From Myxococcales bacterium (GTDB taxonomy: Bacteria; Myxococcota; Polyangia; Nannocystales; Nannocystaceae), in NCBI GenBank assembly GCA_016793465.1, contig JAEUJW010000015.1, positions 7,418 through 71,417 of the forward strand: a DNA stretch of 64,000 nt, written 5' to 3'. Made by a program: the position numbers and the translations under genes. Positions 8,426 to 16,975 of this stretch are shown piece after piece. Positions within the stretch are counted from its first letter, which is position 1, and each line of letters starts with the position of its first letter. The notes below the pieces were generated by a model. The model was not told the origin of the DNA and did no database searches. It saw only the letters and a program-made list of their open reading frames with translations.

Positions 8426-10117
8426 TCAGGCGGAGCGGCGGAGCGCTGCCGCGCGCGTCGTGGGCGGCCTGACCTCGACCGCCTCGACGTCGAGCGTCGG
8501 CCTGGGCCGAGCGGCCCCCCGTGACACATGCCGCGGCTCGCGGCCGACCTCGATCTCCGGCAGCTCAAGGGCGGCCGTGATCCGCGTCCACGTCCCGTTG
8601 CCGCACCAGCGCTCGTACCACCGCCAGCACGTCGTGGCGCGGCCGAGGGTCTTCGGCATCTCGCGCCACTTGGCGCCGTTGTGCAAGACCCAGCGGATCG
8701 CGTCGACGGCCCGCCGCAGGTCCGTGCGGCGGCCCCCGCAGGTGCCGCGCGTCGCCTCCACGATCGCGGCGATCCGCTTCCACTGCCGGTCGGTGAGGCG
8801 CTCGAACGGCGGAGGCGTGAGGATGGCGACCCCCCGCGTCGCGCCCACGATCCGGTCCGTCGCCGCCTCGAGACCGTCGCGGACGACGCCGTTGGCCAGG
8901 TGGGCGTAGCGCTGCGTCGTGCGGTCGTGCTTGTGCCCGAGCAACGCGCCGACCACGGCCAGCGGGACCCCGCACATGAGCGCGTCGCTGGCGAACGAGT
9001 GCCGCAGGTCGTGCAGGCGGACGTCGGGGATCCCGGCAGCGGCGCGGACCTTCTCCCACGAGCGGTTGATGCTCTTGATCCGCGTCCCCTTCGGCCCGCG
9101 AAGTACGTAGCCCGTGCGCGGGTTGCCGGTCTGCTCGTGGATGTACTTCAGCAGGCCGAGCACGTGCTTCGACACCTGGATCTTGAGCTGGCCGCCCTTC
9201 GTGTCGGGCAGGTCCAGGAACGCGTGCTGCCAGTTCACCATCTCCCACTTGAGCGTGACGATCTCGTTACGGCGGCGGCCGGTCAGCGCCAGCAGGTCGA
9301 ACGCCCACACGGTGGCGATGTGCAGGTGGCCCTTGCGGCCGGCGGAGATCCTGAGGCCCGCGTCGATCACCGCCTGGACCCGCTGCCGCTCCTCCGGGGT
9401 CAGGAAACGCTCGCGCTTCGTCAGCGGGAAGCGCTCGATGCCGAAGGCCGGGTTGCGCAGGTCTGGCAGCTCGCGGTCCTTGTAGATCCACGAGAACAGG
9501 CTGCTGATCGTGCCGAGCACGCTGTTGGCCGCGGCCTTGGTCTTGCTCAGCGACGCGTGCAGCTCGTTGATCTCGGACCGCTTGATGCTGCGGAAGTCCC
9601 GCTCACCGAAGGTCGGCTTGTCCGCCGTCGGCTTGCTTGCCGTCTCGGCGTCCCCCGTCGGCTTGTCCTCGATCCCCTTGTACGGGAGGATCACGTCGCG
9701 GATGTTCTGACGGTACCGATCGGCCGTCCCGGACTTGAGCCTGACGTCGACGTGCACACGGATGAAGCGCTCGGCCAGCGATCGGAGCGTCTCGATCTGA
9801 GATCGCACTGGTTCCACCTGTTTCACAGGGGCGCGTGTGCCCGCCATCGATGTGCTCGTCGTCGCTCCGTCACTCGTCTCCGCGGCGACGCCGGCGAGCA
9901 TGATCGCGGCCCGCCGCCGCGCCTCCTCGATCGTCATCGTCGGGCCGAGTAGGCCGATCCGCTCTCGATGATCCTTACCGGCCACCCGGTACCGCACGAG
10001 CGCGACCTTCTTCCCCGTGGGCAGAACGCGGAGGATGAACCCCGGCAGTGCATCACAGGTGACTTCGTACATCTTCACGCGTGGCTTGCACTCGCGCACG
10101 AACGCAGCGTTGATCAT
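8426..10117 (-). CDS. Tyrosine recombinase (phage-type integrase) fused to a DUF4096 transposase N-terminal domain
   Basis: 563 residues from an ATG preceded by an excellent ribosome site (GGAGGTAGG). Residues 1-75 match the DUF4102 N-terminal domain of P4-type integrases, 110-225 an SAM-like core-binding domain, and 245-430 the catalytic domain, with the Arg of LTGRRRNEI, the H-x-x-R of HDLRHSFAS, the His of LLGHKHD and the Tyr of TTQRYAHL all present. Unusually, residues 438-518 then carry a DUF4096 domain (LTDRQWKRI ... RRAVDAIRWVLHNGAKWREMP), normally the N-terminal DNA-binding part of IS5/IS402 transposases. The transposase catalytic part is absent. The long open frame upstream of this ATG is not used. 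The gene faces away from a truncated gene at 10228. Confidence 0.92.
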   Translation of the reverse strand: MINAAFVRECKPRVKMYEVTCDALPGFILRVLPTGKKVALVRYRVAGKDHRERIGLLGPTMTIEEARRRAAIMLAGVAAETSDGATTSTSMAGTRAPVKQVEPVRSQIETLRSLAERFIRVHVDVRLKSGTADRYRQNIRDVILPYKGIEDKPTGDAETASKPTADKPTFGERDFRSIKRSEINELHASLSKTKAAANSVLGTISSLFSWIYKDRELPDLRNPAFGIERFPLTKRERFLTPEERQRVQAVIDAGLRISAGRKGHLHIATVWAFDLLALTGRRRNEIVTLKWEMVNWQHAFLDLPDTKGGQLKIQVSKHVLGLLKYIHEQTGNPRTGYVLRGPKGTRIKSINRSWEKVRAAAGIPDVRLHDLRHSFASDALMCGVPLAVVGALLGHKHDRTTQRYAHLANGVVRDGLEAATDRIVGATRGVAILTPPPFERLTDRQWKRIAAIVEATRGTCGGRRTDLRRAVDAIRWVLHNGAKWREMPKTLGRATTCWRWYERWCGNGTWTRITAALELPEIEVGREPRHVSRGAARPRPTLDVEAVEVRPPTTRAAALRRSA

Positions 10118-10255
10118 GGACCTACCTCCTACCCTCCGAGTATCGAGACAAATTCGTACCACACTAGCGGCCTTTGGGCCCTGTCCGAAAGTACACAATC
10201 TCAAGTATACGACCGCGCAGCGCGGTATCACGACACGCGTATGGAATTGGTGATG
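10118..10255. other. Candidate attachment region of the integrated element
   Basis: The stretch between the integrase start and the point where the FG-GAP gene loses resemblance to its family (near 10245). It includes ACCGCGC-A-GCGCGGT at 10212-10226, a perfect 7-bp inverted repeat around one base, and GGCC-TTTG-GGCC near 10168-10179. Integrases commonly sit next to their own attachment site. No second copy of the putative core was found inside the window. Confidence 0.4.
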
Positions 10256-11880
10256 TTGTAGGCGTGCTGGTTCCAGATCTTGCGGCCGGGGCGCCAGGAC
10301 TGGTCCATGTCGCCGACCACGGTGACGCCGTGGGCGGTCTGGATGAGGTTGTTGTGGGTGACGACGATCTCGACCTGGCCGTCGTTGTCGACGTCGACGA
10401 CGATCGGGTACTCGATCAAGGTGCCGCTGTTGTGGCCGTCGTAGGTCAGCTTCACGCTGCCGTCGGTTCCGGAGTAGATGTAGAGGTTGACCTCGTCGGC
10501 GTAGACGACGTCGGCCACGCCGTCGCCCTCGAAGTCGTAGACGGAGGAGCCGGTGACCGCGGAGCTGGCGTCCTGGGTGGCCTGCTGCCACAGCACGCTG
10601 CCGTCGGTGTCGAACACGACGTAGCCGACCTTGCCGGCCACGCCGATCTCGGGCTTGCCGTCGCCGTCGTAGTCGGCGATGGTCGGCGGGCCGCCGACCT
10701 GCGCGGGGTTGGCGACGTCCCACAGCACGCCGCCGCCGGCGGTCTGCAGGCGCACGGTGCCGGCGCCGACGACGACGATCTCGGGGCCGCCGTCGCCGTC
10801 GAAGTCGGCGACGGCGGGGTAACCGTCGGCCATCTGGTTGTACCAGATGTCGCTGCCGTCGGGCCTGTAGAGGGCGTTGCCGACGACGACCTCCTGCACG
10901 CCGTCGTTGTCGGTATCGACGGCGAACGAGGTGCTGCCGTAGGTCGGCGCGCCGGTGCCGTGGAGGCCCTTGCCGCGCAGGCTGCCGTCGCTGTTGAGGA
11001 TCACGCGGCCGACGATGATCTCGGGGCTGCCGTCGCCGTCCATGTCGGCGATCGACGGCACGCTCATGAATGCATAGGCGAGGTCGGCGGGGTAAGCGGC
11101 GCTGGTCCACTTGGCGGCGCCGTCGTGTTCGAACGCGACGACGGCGCCGGCGGGGTCGACGGCGACGAGCTCGACGATGCCGTCGCCGTCGATGTCGCCG
11201 GCGGCGAGGCCCGAGCAGGCGGCGACGCCGGGGATCGCCAGCTGCTCGAGGGCGCCGTCGCCGGAGATGGCCCGCAGCACGCCGTCGGACTGGTAGGCGG
11301 CGCCGGCGTAGGTGACCATGAGGATCGAGGGCATGTCGCCGGGGCTGCCGTAGACGCCGTCGCCGTCGTCATCGGTGATGGGGGCGACGATGGGGGCGAC
11401 CATGGCCTGGTCGTAGGCGGGCGCGGCGGCCCAGCTGCTCTTCGACCACTCGGCCACGGGAGTGAAAGTGCCGATCTGCGGCTCGGTCTTGCAGCTGGCG
11501 TCGAACGGGCCGACGTAGCCGGCGGGCGGCTCCTCGCTGCAGAACGGCGGGGGGCCGCCGCTGGTGTTGTCGGTGGTGCCGGCGGTCGCGTCGGTGTCGG
11601 TGGCGCTGGCGCTGACGTCGGTGGTCGGCTCGCTCGGCGTGCTGGCGACGGTGGCCGACTCGCTCACGCCGCTGACCGCGGTGGTCCCGGTCAGGCTGTC
11701 GCTGGCGCTGCCGTCGTCGCCGGTGGTCGGCACACCGGCGGTCATGGTGGCGGTCATGGTCGCCGTCATGCTCGCGCTGGCAGACTCGCTGTCCAGGGGC
11801 CGGCCGTCGTCCCCGCAGGCGGCGAGCGCCAGGCCCAGGCCGGCGAGCGTGGTGGTCGCAGTACGAATTCCAGGTGTCAT
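10228..11880 (-). CDS. FG-GAP repeat lipoprotein, 3' end apparently truncated
   Basis: 550 residues from the ATG at 11878-11880: MTPGIRTATTTLAGLGLALAAC is a typical lipoprotein signal, followed by a Thr/Ser/Asp linker to about residue 110. From residue 130 on there are repeated Ca-binding-like FG-GAP/VCBS blades, each with D-x-D-G-D-G or D-x-D-N-D-G (IDGDGIVEL, DMDGDGSPEI, DFDGDGGPEI, DYDGDGKPEI, DVDNDGQVEI), as in a surface beta-propeller. The end reads SWRPGRKIWNQHAYNITN and then stops after five unrelated residues. From memory of this family in myxobacteria, the protein normally goes on after NQHAYxITN with a further conserved region. The break lies next to an integrase gene, so I infer truncation by integration. 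Confidence 0.85.
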   Translation of the reverse strand: MTPGIRTATTTLAGLGLALAACGDDGRPLDSESASASMTATMTATMTAGVPTTGDDGSASDSLTGTTAVSGVSESATVASTPSEPTTDVSASATDTDATAGTTDNTSGGPPPFCSEEPPAGYVGPFDASCKTEPQIGTFTPVAEWSKSSWAAAPAYDQAMVAPIVAPITDDDGDGVYGSPGDMPSILMVTYAGAAYQSDGVLRAISGDGALEQLAIPGVAACSGLAAGDIDGDGIVELVAVDPAGAVVAFEHDGAAKWTSAAYPADLAYAFMSVPSIADMDGDGSPEIIVGRVILNSDGSLRGKGLHGTGAPTYGSTSFAVDTDNDGVQEVVVGNALYRPDGSDIWYNQMADGYPAVADFDGDGGPEIVVVGAGTVRLQTAGGGVLWDVANPAQVGGPPTIADYDGDGKPEIGVAGKVGYVVFDTDGSVLWQQATQDASSAVTGSSVYDFEGDGVADVVYADEVNLYIYSGTDGSVKLTYDGHNSGTLIEYPIVVDVDNDGQVEIVVTHNNLIQTAHGVTVVGDMDQSWRPGRKIWNQHAYNITNSIRVS

Positions 11881-12085
11881 TGTCAGCCTCCCCGCGAGCG
11901 GGAGGCCATGATACGCGGAAGGCGCGGCGGCCACGGGAGAGGCTCCGCGGCCGGACGGTGCAGCATCGCCGCGCGGACGCGATAGGGGGCGCGCAACTCG
12001 TGCAGCGGCCGGGCAGGCGGCGCGGCGAGGTTGCGCGGCGCGGCGCGCTCCGGTCCGCGGGCGGGTGCTGTACGTTTGCGTGACC
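11881..12085. other. Divergent intergenic region, nothing recognised
   Basis: About 200 bp between the divergent FG-GAP lipoprotein and YihY-type genes. It must hold the promoters of both. No clear promoter hexamers or operators were recognised in this very GC-rich sequence. Confidence 0.3.
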
Positions 12086-12991
12086 ATGCACCGGCTCGTC
12101 TCGTTGCTGAAGGACACTGGCAGGGAGTTCCTCGACGAGGACCCGTTCACGCTGGCGGGGGCGCTGTCGTATTACACGCTGCTGTCGATCGCGCCGCTGC
12201 TGCTGATGATCGTGGCGATCGCGGGCCTGGTCTACGGCGAGGAGGCGGCGCGCGGTCAGGTGCTGGCGACCTTCGAGTCGTCGGTCGGCGCCGACGCGGC
12301 GGAGTTCGCCCAGGACGTGCTCGCCAAGGCGCATCAGCAGGGCTCGGGCTGGCTGTCGGCCGTGGTCGCGGCCGTTGGGCTGCTGATCGGGGCGACGACG
12401 GCCCTGGCCCAGCTGCAGGCCGCGCTCGACAAGATCTGGGGGGTGAAGGCGCCGCCCAAGCCGGTCATGGCGCTGCTGCGCGGGCGGCTGTTCAGCTTGA
12501 TCCTCGTGGGCGTGCTCGGGGCCACGGTGGTGGCCTCGCTGGTCGCCAGCTCGGTGCTGTCGGCGCTGTCGAGCCGGGTCGACGGGCCGGCGTGGGACTG
12601 GCTGTGGCGGGCGGCCGACATCGGCGTGCCGCTGGTGCTGATGACGGGGCTCTTCGCCATGCTCTACAAGCTGCTGCCGAACGCGGTGGTGCGCTGGCGC
12701 GAGGTGTGGATCGGGGCGGCGATCACGTCGCTGCTGTTCGCGGTCGGGCGCGTGGCGATCGGGTTCTACATCGGGCGCTCGGGCGTGGCCTCGGCCTACG
12801 GGGCCGCGGGCTCGGTGATCGTGCTGATGGTGTGGATCTACTACTCGTCGCTGATCGTGCTGTTCGGGGCGGAGATCACCCAGGTGCACGCGCGCCGCAG
12901 CGGGGCGGAGATCGTCGGGCGCTTCGGCTCGACCGCGGCGAAGCGCGAGGAGGCGACGCCCGCGGAGGTCACGGCTCCAGCTCGAGGCTGA
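12086..12991 (+). CDS. YihY/BrkB family inner-membrane protein
   Basis: 301 residues from the ATG at 12086; a GTG 21 bp upstream is an alternative. The N-terminus has the family signature DPFTLAGALSYYTLLSIAPLLL, and about six hydrophobic helices follow, the last ending WIYYSSLIVLFGAEITQVHAR, which is the typical YihY/BrkB C-terminal motif. The family was once misnamed ribonuclease BN and its function is still open; roles in envelope integrity or transport have been proposed. The gene converges on, and overlaps by 23 bp, the lipoprotein gene on the other strand. Confidence 0.88.
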   Translation: MHRLVSLLKDTGREFLDEDPFTLAGALSYYTLLSIAPLLLMIVAIAGLVYGEEAARGQVLATFESSVGADAAEFAQDVLAKAHQQGSGWLSAVVAAVGLLIGATTALAQLQAALDKIWGVKAPPKPVMALLRGRLFSLILVGVLGATVVASLVASSVLSALSSRVDGPAWDWLWRAADIGVPLVLMTGLFAMLYKLLPNAVVRWREVWIGAAITSLLFAVGRVAIGFYIGRSGVASAYGAAGSVIVLMVWIYYSSLIVLFGAEITQVHARRSGAEIVGRFGSTAAKREEATPAEVTAPARG

Positions 12992-13967
12992 CGATCCAGT
13001 CGATCTGCGGGGAGTCGTCGCAGATGCCCGTCAGGTGGCTCTGGTAGTTGGTGACGTTGTAGTGGAAGTCGTCGCCGGGCTTGTCGAGGGTGCCGGCGCC
13101 GTTCTCGGGCAGGACGAGGCTGTCGCCGAGGGCCGAGAACTCGAGGTCGTAGCGGGCGCCGTCGTTGCAGCAGCCGTCGCACTTGGCGCACTCCTCGACG
13201 CCGATCTGCGCGACGTCGAGGTCGTCCTGCACGGCGGCGATCGGGCCGAGCAGGCTGCCGGCGACGTACCACGGGACGTCGATGTCGCTGGCGGGGTCGA
13301 GCTCCCAGATGGCCACGCCGACGAGCTCGCAGCCGGCCTTGCTCATGGTCCGTTCCATGACGATGCGCGGACACACGGGCATCTGCAGCGGGAGGGCGCC
13401 GGCGGGCACGTCGAGGCTGAAGGTCCACGGGTCGGGGGCGAAGCAGTCGTTGCCGCAGGGGCAGCCGTCGAGGGCGTAGACCGGGCCGGGGCTCATGGCC
13501 ATGTTCTGACCGGTGAACTCGACGGTGCCGCACGGCGGCGGGGGCTGGTTGTTGTTGTGCACGAGGGTGGCGTCGAGCCTGGGGCCGTCGAAGCCGCAGC
13601 CCATGACGCCGCCGGTGGTGCTGTCGTCGGTGGTGCCGGTGTCGGTGCCGCCGGCGGTGGTGTCGGTGTCGGCGCCGGTCGAGGTGTCGCTCGCGTCGGT
13701 GGTGCCGCTGGTGGCGGTCGCGGGGGCGGTGGTGACGTCGCCGCCGCTCGAGGTCGCGGCGGTCGGGCTGTCGGTGGTCTCGCCGGTCGCGGTGCCGGTG
13801 CCGGAGACGTCGGTGGTCGGGCTGTTGGTCGAGGTGACGGGGGCGCCGGACGAACCGGCCTCGGCCTGCGAGGTGCCGGTGTCGCTGCCGGTGGTGGTGG
13901 CGGTGCCGGCGGTGTCGTCGCCGCAGGCGGGGAGGGCGAGGAGGAGGGCGAGGCAGGTCAAGCGCAT
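12969..13967 (-). CDS. Exported lipoprotein with Thr/Ser-rich linker and Cys-rich C-terminal domain
   Basis: 332 residues. MRLTCLALLLALPACGDD is a lipoprotein signal (L-P-A-C). Residues 20-118 are a long low-complexity Thr/Ser/Gly/Asp linker, then come about 210 residues of folded domain with Cys pairs (CGTVEF, CPCGNDCF, ECAKCDGCC), which suggests disulfides outside the cytoplasm. No family was recognised. It is one of several lipoproteins of this architecture in the window and could bind a surface ligand. Its 3' end overlaps the convergent YihY gene by 23 bp. Confidence 0.75.
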   Translation of the reverse strand: MRLTCLALLLALPACGDDTAGTATTTGSDTGTSQAEAGSSGAPVTSTNSPTTDVSGTGTATGETTDSPTAATSSGGDVTTAPATATSGTTDASDTSTGADTDTTAGGTDTGTTDDSTTGGVMGCGFDGPRLDATLVHNNNQPPPPCGTVEFTGQNMAMSPGPVYALDGCPCGNDCFAPDPWTFSLDVPAGALPLQMPVCPRIVMERTMSKAGCELVGVAIWELDPASDIDVPWYVAGSLLGPIAAVQDDLDVAQIGVEECAKCDGCCNDGARYDLEFSALGDSLVLPENGAGTLDKPGDDFHYNVTNYQSHLTGICDDSPQIDWIVSLELEP

Positions 13968-14045
13968 GCGCCGATCGTAGCGCGGCCCGGGACGTCGCCG
14001 CGGCGCGATCGTGCGGGGGCGCGAGGCGACAGCGGCGCCGCCGGA

Positions 14046-15323
14046 TCAGGCGCGGAGGGCCACGCGCAGGCGGGTCTTCTTGCCGGCCTGCAGGCGGATG
14101 TAGCCGTCCTGACAGTCGGCGGCGACGAGCACGCGGTGAGGGTCGTTGCAGGGCTCGCCGTTGATGCGGATCGCGCCCTGCTCGATGCGCTGGCGAGCCT
14201 CGCGCTTGCTCTTGAACGCCTCGACGTCGGGGTGGGTGACGAGGTCGACGAGCTTGATGTCGGCGAGGTCGAGGGCGAGGGACGGCACGGCGCTCCAGTC
14301 GTCGCCCTGGCCGAAGGCCTGCTGCGCGGCTTGTCTGGCCTGATCCGCGTGCCCCTGTCCGTGCAGCAGGCGGGTGGCCTCGTAGGCGAGCGCGGCCTTG
14401 GCCCGGTTGAGCGCGGCGCCCCCCTCGGCGGTGAGGGCGTGGATGTCGGCGACCGGAAGCTCGGTGAACAGCTTCAACAGCTTGGTGACGTCGCGGTCGT
14501 CGCAGTTCACCCAGAACTGGTAGTAGTCGAACGGCGAGAAGCGGTCGCCGTCGAGCCAGATCGCGCCGCGCTCCGTCTTGCCCATCTTGCGGCCGTCGCT
14601 GGTGGTCAGCAGCGGGAGGGTGAGGCAGTGGGCGACGTCGGGGTCGCGGCCCTCGGGGGTCATGCGCCGGATCAGCTCGATGCCGGCGACCATGTTGCCC
14701 CACTGATCGCTGCCGCCGAACTGCAGGGTGCAGCCGTGGTGGCGAAACAGGTGCAGGTAGTCGTAGCTCTGCAGCAGCTGGTAGTTGAACTCGAGGAACG
14801 ACAGCGGGATCTCGGCGTCGAGGCGGTCGCGGTAGGTCTTGACCGCGACCATGCGGTTGACGGTGAAGTGGCGCCCGATCTCCCGCAGGAAGTCGATGTA
14901 GCGCAGCTCGAGCAGCCAGTCGGCGTTGTTGAGCAGGACGGCGTCGTTGGCCCGGCCGCTGTCGAAGTGCAGGAAGCGCCCGAGCTGGGCCTTCAGCGCG
15001 GCGGCGTTGCTGGCGATCTCGGCGGGCGTGAGCAGCTTGCGGCTCTCGGTCTTGCCCGAGGGGTCGCCGACCATGCCGGTGCCGCCGCCGACGATGACGA
15101 TCGGCCGGTGACCGCAGCGCTGCAGCGCGCGCATGGCCATGATCTGCACGAGGTGCCCGGCGTGCAGCGAGGCCCCGGTCGGGTCGTAGCCGACGTAGAA
15201 GGTGACCATGCCGGCGGCCATCGCGGCGTCGATGGCGGCGAAGTCGGAGGCCTGCTCGAAGTAGCCGCGCTCGAGGAAGGTGGCGAGGGCGGGCGAGCGC
15301 GCGGCGAGGGCGGGGGTCGGCAT
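14046..15323 (-). CDS. tyrS: Tyrosyl-tRNA synthetase
   Basis: 425 residues, normal length for a bacterial TyrRS; charges tRNA-Tyr with tyrosine in the cytoplasm. Class I signatures are clear: YVGYDPTGASLHAGH with the HIGH-type motif HAGH at residues 54-57, GGTGMVGDPSGKTESR, the tyrosine pocket segment GGSDQWGN at 203-210, and the KMSKS-type loop KMGKT at 246-250, as in the Escherichia coli type of enzyme. An S4 RNA-binding domain forms the C-terminus (about 355-425). The ATG at 15321-15323 fits the family start. It lies 62 bp downstream of zapA on the same strand. Confidence 0.97.
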   Translation of the reverse strand: MPTPALAARSPALATFLERGYFEQASDFAAIDAAMAAGMVTFYVGYDPTGASLHAGHLVQIMAMRALQRCGHRPIVIVGGGTGMVGDPSGKTESRKLLTPAEIASNAAALKAQLGRFLHFDSGRANDAVLLNNADWLLELRYIDFLREIGRHFTVNRMVAVKTYRDRLDAEIPLSFLEFNYQLLQSYDYLHLFRHHGCTLQFGGSDQWGNMVAGIELIRRMTPEGRDPDVAHCLTLPLLTTSDGRKMGKTERGAIWLDGDRFSPFDYYQFWVNCDDRDVTKLLKLFTELPVADIHALTAEGGAALNRAKAALAYEATRLLHGQGHADQARQAAQQAFGQGDDWSAVPSLALDLADIKLVDLVTHPDVEAFKSKREARQRIEQGAIRINGEPCNDPHRVLVAADCQDGYIRLQAGKKTRLRVALRA

Positions 15324-15385
15324 GAGGCGCCGAGGATATCAGGGCCCGGCGGGGACGGCTCGACCCTGCGCAGGCGGTCAGGCGA

Positions 15386-15733
15386 TCACACCGGCGGGCT
15401 CAGGTCCTTGACCGGCGGGGGCTCCTGGGCGAGCCCGGCGAGCCGCTGCTCGTGCTCGTCGATCGCGCGCTGGAGGACGGCGAGCTTGTCGGCGACCCGC
15501 CGACGGAAGCGCTGGTGGAGGTCCTTCTCGCGGAACAGCTCGTCGGCCAATTGCATGGCGACCAGCAGGGCGACGCGCTGGAGGCTCTGCTGGTTGGTGA
15601 TCCGGCGGCCCCCGCTGAGCATGCGCAGGTGGGCGTCGACGTAGTCGGCGAGCTGGTGCACGTACTCGGCCCCCTCGTCGCTGCGAATGGTGAGCTGCTG
15701 CCCGGCGATCTCGACCTGTATCGACCGCTTCAC
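15386..15733 (-). CDS. zapA: Cell division protein ZapA
   Basis: 115 residues from a GTG start (15731-15733). ZapA binds FtsZ and helps bundle protofilaments at the division ring. The N-terminal globular part has the family pattern ([19 protein letters not shown], then [16 protein letters not shown]), followed by a long helix with a coiled-coil look ([19 protein letters not shown]) used for dimer/tetramer formation, and a Pro-rich tail. Length matches the family. It sits between prfA and tyrS, all on the minus strand with gaps of 38 and 62 bp. A 6S RNA gene often follows zapA, but there is no room for one here. Confidence 0.88.
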   Translation of the reverse strand: MKRSIQVEIAGQQLTIRSDEGAEYVHQLADYVDAHLRMLSGGRRITNQQSLQRVALLVAMQLADELFREKDLHQRFRRRVADKLAVLQRAIDEHEQRLAGLAQEPPPVKDLSPPV

Positions 15734-15771
15734 GCCGCGACGATAGCCCCTGCGTCGCCGGATGTCATCCG

Positions 15772-16848
15772 TCAGGACTGCGCTTCGGCGAGGCGCTGCG
15801 CTTCGTCGCTGGCGCGCAGGGCGGCGATCACGTCCTCGAGGTCGCCGTCCATGAAGTCGGGCAGGGCGTGGCGGGTCAGGTTGATGCGGTGGTCGCTGAC
15901 GCGGTCCTGCGGGTAGTTGTAGGTGCGGACCTTCTCGGCGCGGTCGCCGGTGCCGATCTGGCCCTTGCGCTGGGCGGCGCGCTCGGCCTGGACGCGCTGG
16001 ATCTCGCGGTCGAGCAGGCGGCTGCGGAGCAGGCGCATGGCGATCTCGCGGTTCTTGGTCTGCGACTTCTCCTGCATGCAGTGCACGGCGATGCCGGTCG
16101 GGATGTGGGTGATCCGCACCGCCGAGTCGGTGGTGTTGACGCTCTGCCCGCCGGCGCCGCTGGCCCGCATGAAGCTGACCTCGAGGTCCTTCGGCTGCAG
16201 CACGACGTCGACCTCCTCGGCCTCGGGCATGATCGCGACGGTGGCGGTCGAGGTGTGGATGCGGCCCTGGGCCTCGGTGGCCGGCACGCGCTGCACGCGG
16301 TGCACGCCGCTCTCCCATTTTAACAGCGCGTAGACGTCGCGGCCGCGGACCTGGCCGGTGACCTCCTTGAAGCCGCCGGCGCTGGCCTCGCTGACGCTGA
16401 GGACCTCGACGCTCCAGCCGTGACGCTCGGCGAAGCGGGTGTACATGCGCCACAGGTCGGCGGCGAACAGGGCGGCCTCCTCGCCGCCGGTGCCGGCGCG
16501 GATCTCGAGGATGACGTCGCGGCTGTCGTTGGGGTCCTTCGGCAGGAGCAGGCGCTGGAGGGCGGCGGACAGGTCGCTGCGGCGGGCCTTCAGCTCGCGC
16601 ACGTCCTGCTCGGCCATGTCGCGCATGTCGGGGTCGGCGAGCAGATCCTCGGCCTCCTTCAGGTTGGCCTCGACGCCGGCGTACTCCTTCAAGGCGGCGA
16701 CCAGCGGGGCGATCTCCGCGTGCTCGCGCGAGAGGGCGAGGAAACGTCCCTTCTGTTGGGCGATCTCCGGGTCGCACAGCATGGCGCCGAGTTCCTCGTG
16801 GCGATCGGCGATGCTGTCGAGCTTGGCGCGGAGCGAGGCGTCGAGCAT
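15772..16848 (-). CDS. prfA: Peptide chain release factor 1
   Basis: 358 residues, typical for RF1, which ends translation at UAA and UAG. The peptidyl-tRNA hydrolysis motif GGQ is in [15 protein letters not shown], and the stop-codon reading tripeptide of the RF1 type (P-x-T) is seen as PAT in [12 protein letters not shown], which separates it from RF2 (SPF). The start ([20 protein letters not shown]) fits family alignments. It is the first gene of a prfA-zapA-tyrS run on the minus strand. The partner methyltransferase prmC is not adjacent. Confidence 0.97.
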   Translation of the reverse strand: MLDASLRAKLDSIADRHEELGAMLCDPEIAQQKGRFLALSREHAEIAPLVAALKEYAGVEANLKEAEDLLADPDMRDMAEQDVRELKARRSDLSAALQRLLLPKDPNDSRDVILEIRAGTGGEEAALFAADLWRMYTRFAERHGWSVEVLSVSEASAGGFKEVTGQVRGRDVYALLKWESGVHRVQRVPATEAQGRIHTSTATVAIMPEAEEVDVVLQPKDLEVSFMRASGAGGQSVNTTDSAVRITHIPTGIAVHCMQEKSQTKNREIAMRLLRSRLLDREIQRVQAERAAQRKGQIGTGDRAEKVRTYNYPQDRVSDHRINLTRHALPDFMDGDLEDVIAALRASDEAQRLAEAQS

Positions 16849-16975
16849 AAAGGGCGGCGGACGCTAGCACCGCGGGCGGGGCCTGGCAAACCAGGAAGGC
16901 GGGGGCGCGGGTCGGCGGCGCGGCGAGCGGCGAAACGTTGCCAGGGAGGCGCGCGCCGGGCTAAGAGTGGGCCGG

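Noticed and set aside
10118..11110. N-terminal extension of the integrase giving an 894-residue protein
   Set aside because: The extension is antisense to the FG-GAP gene in another frame and Arg-rich, while the ATG at 10117 has a near-perfect ribosome site and fits the integrase family start.
15324..15385. 6S RNA gene after zapA
   Set aside because: Only 62 bp separate zapA from tyrS, far too short for 6S RNA.
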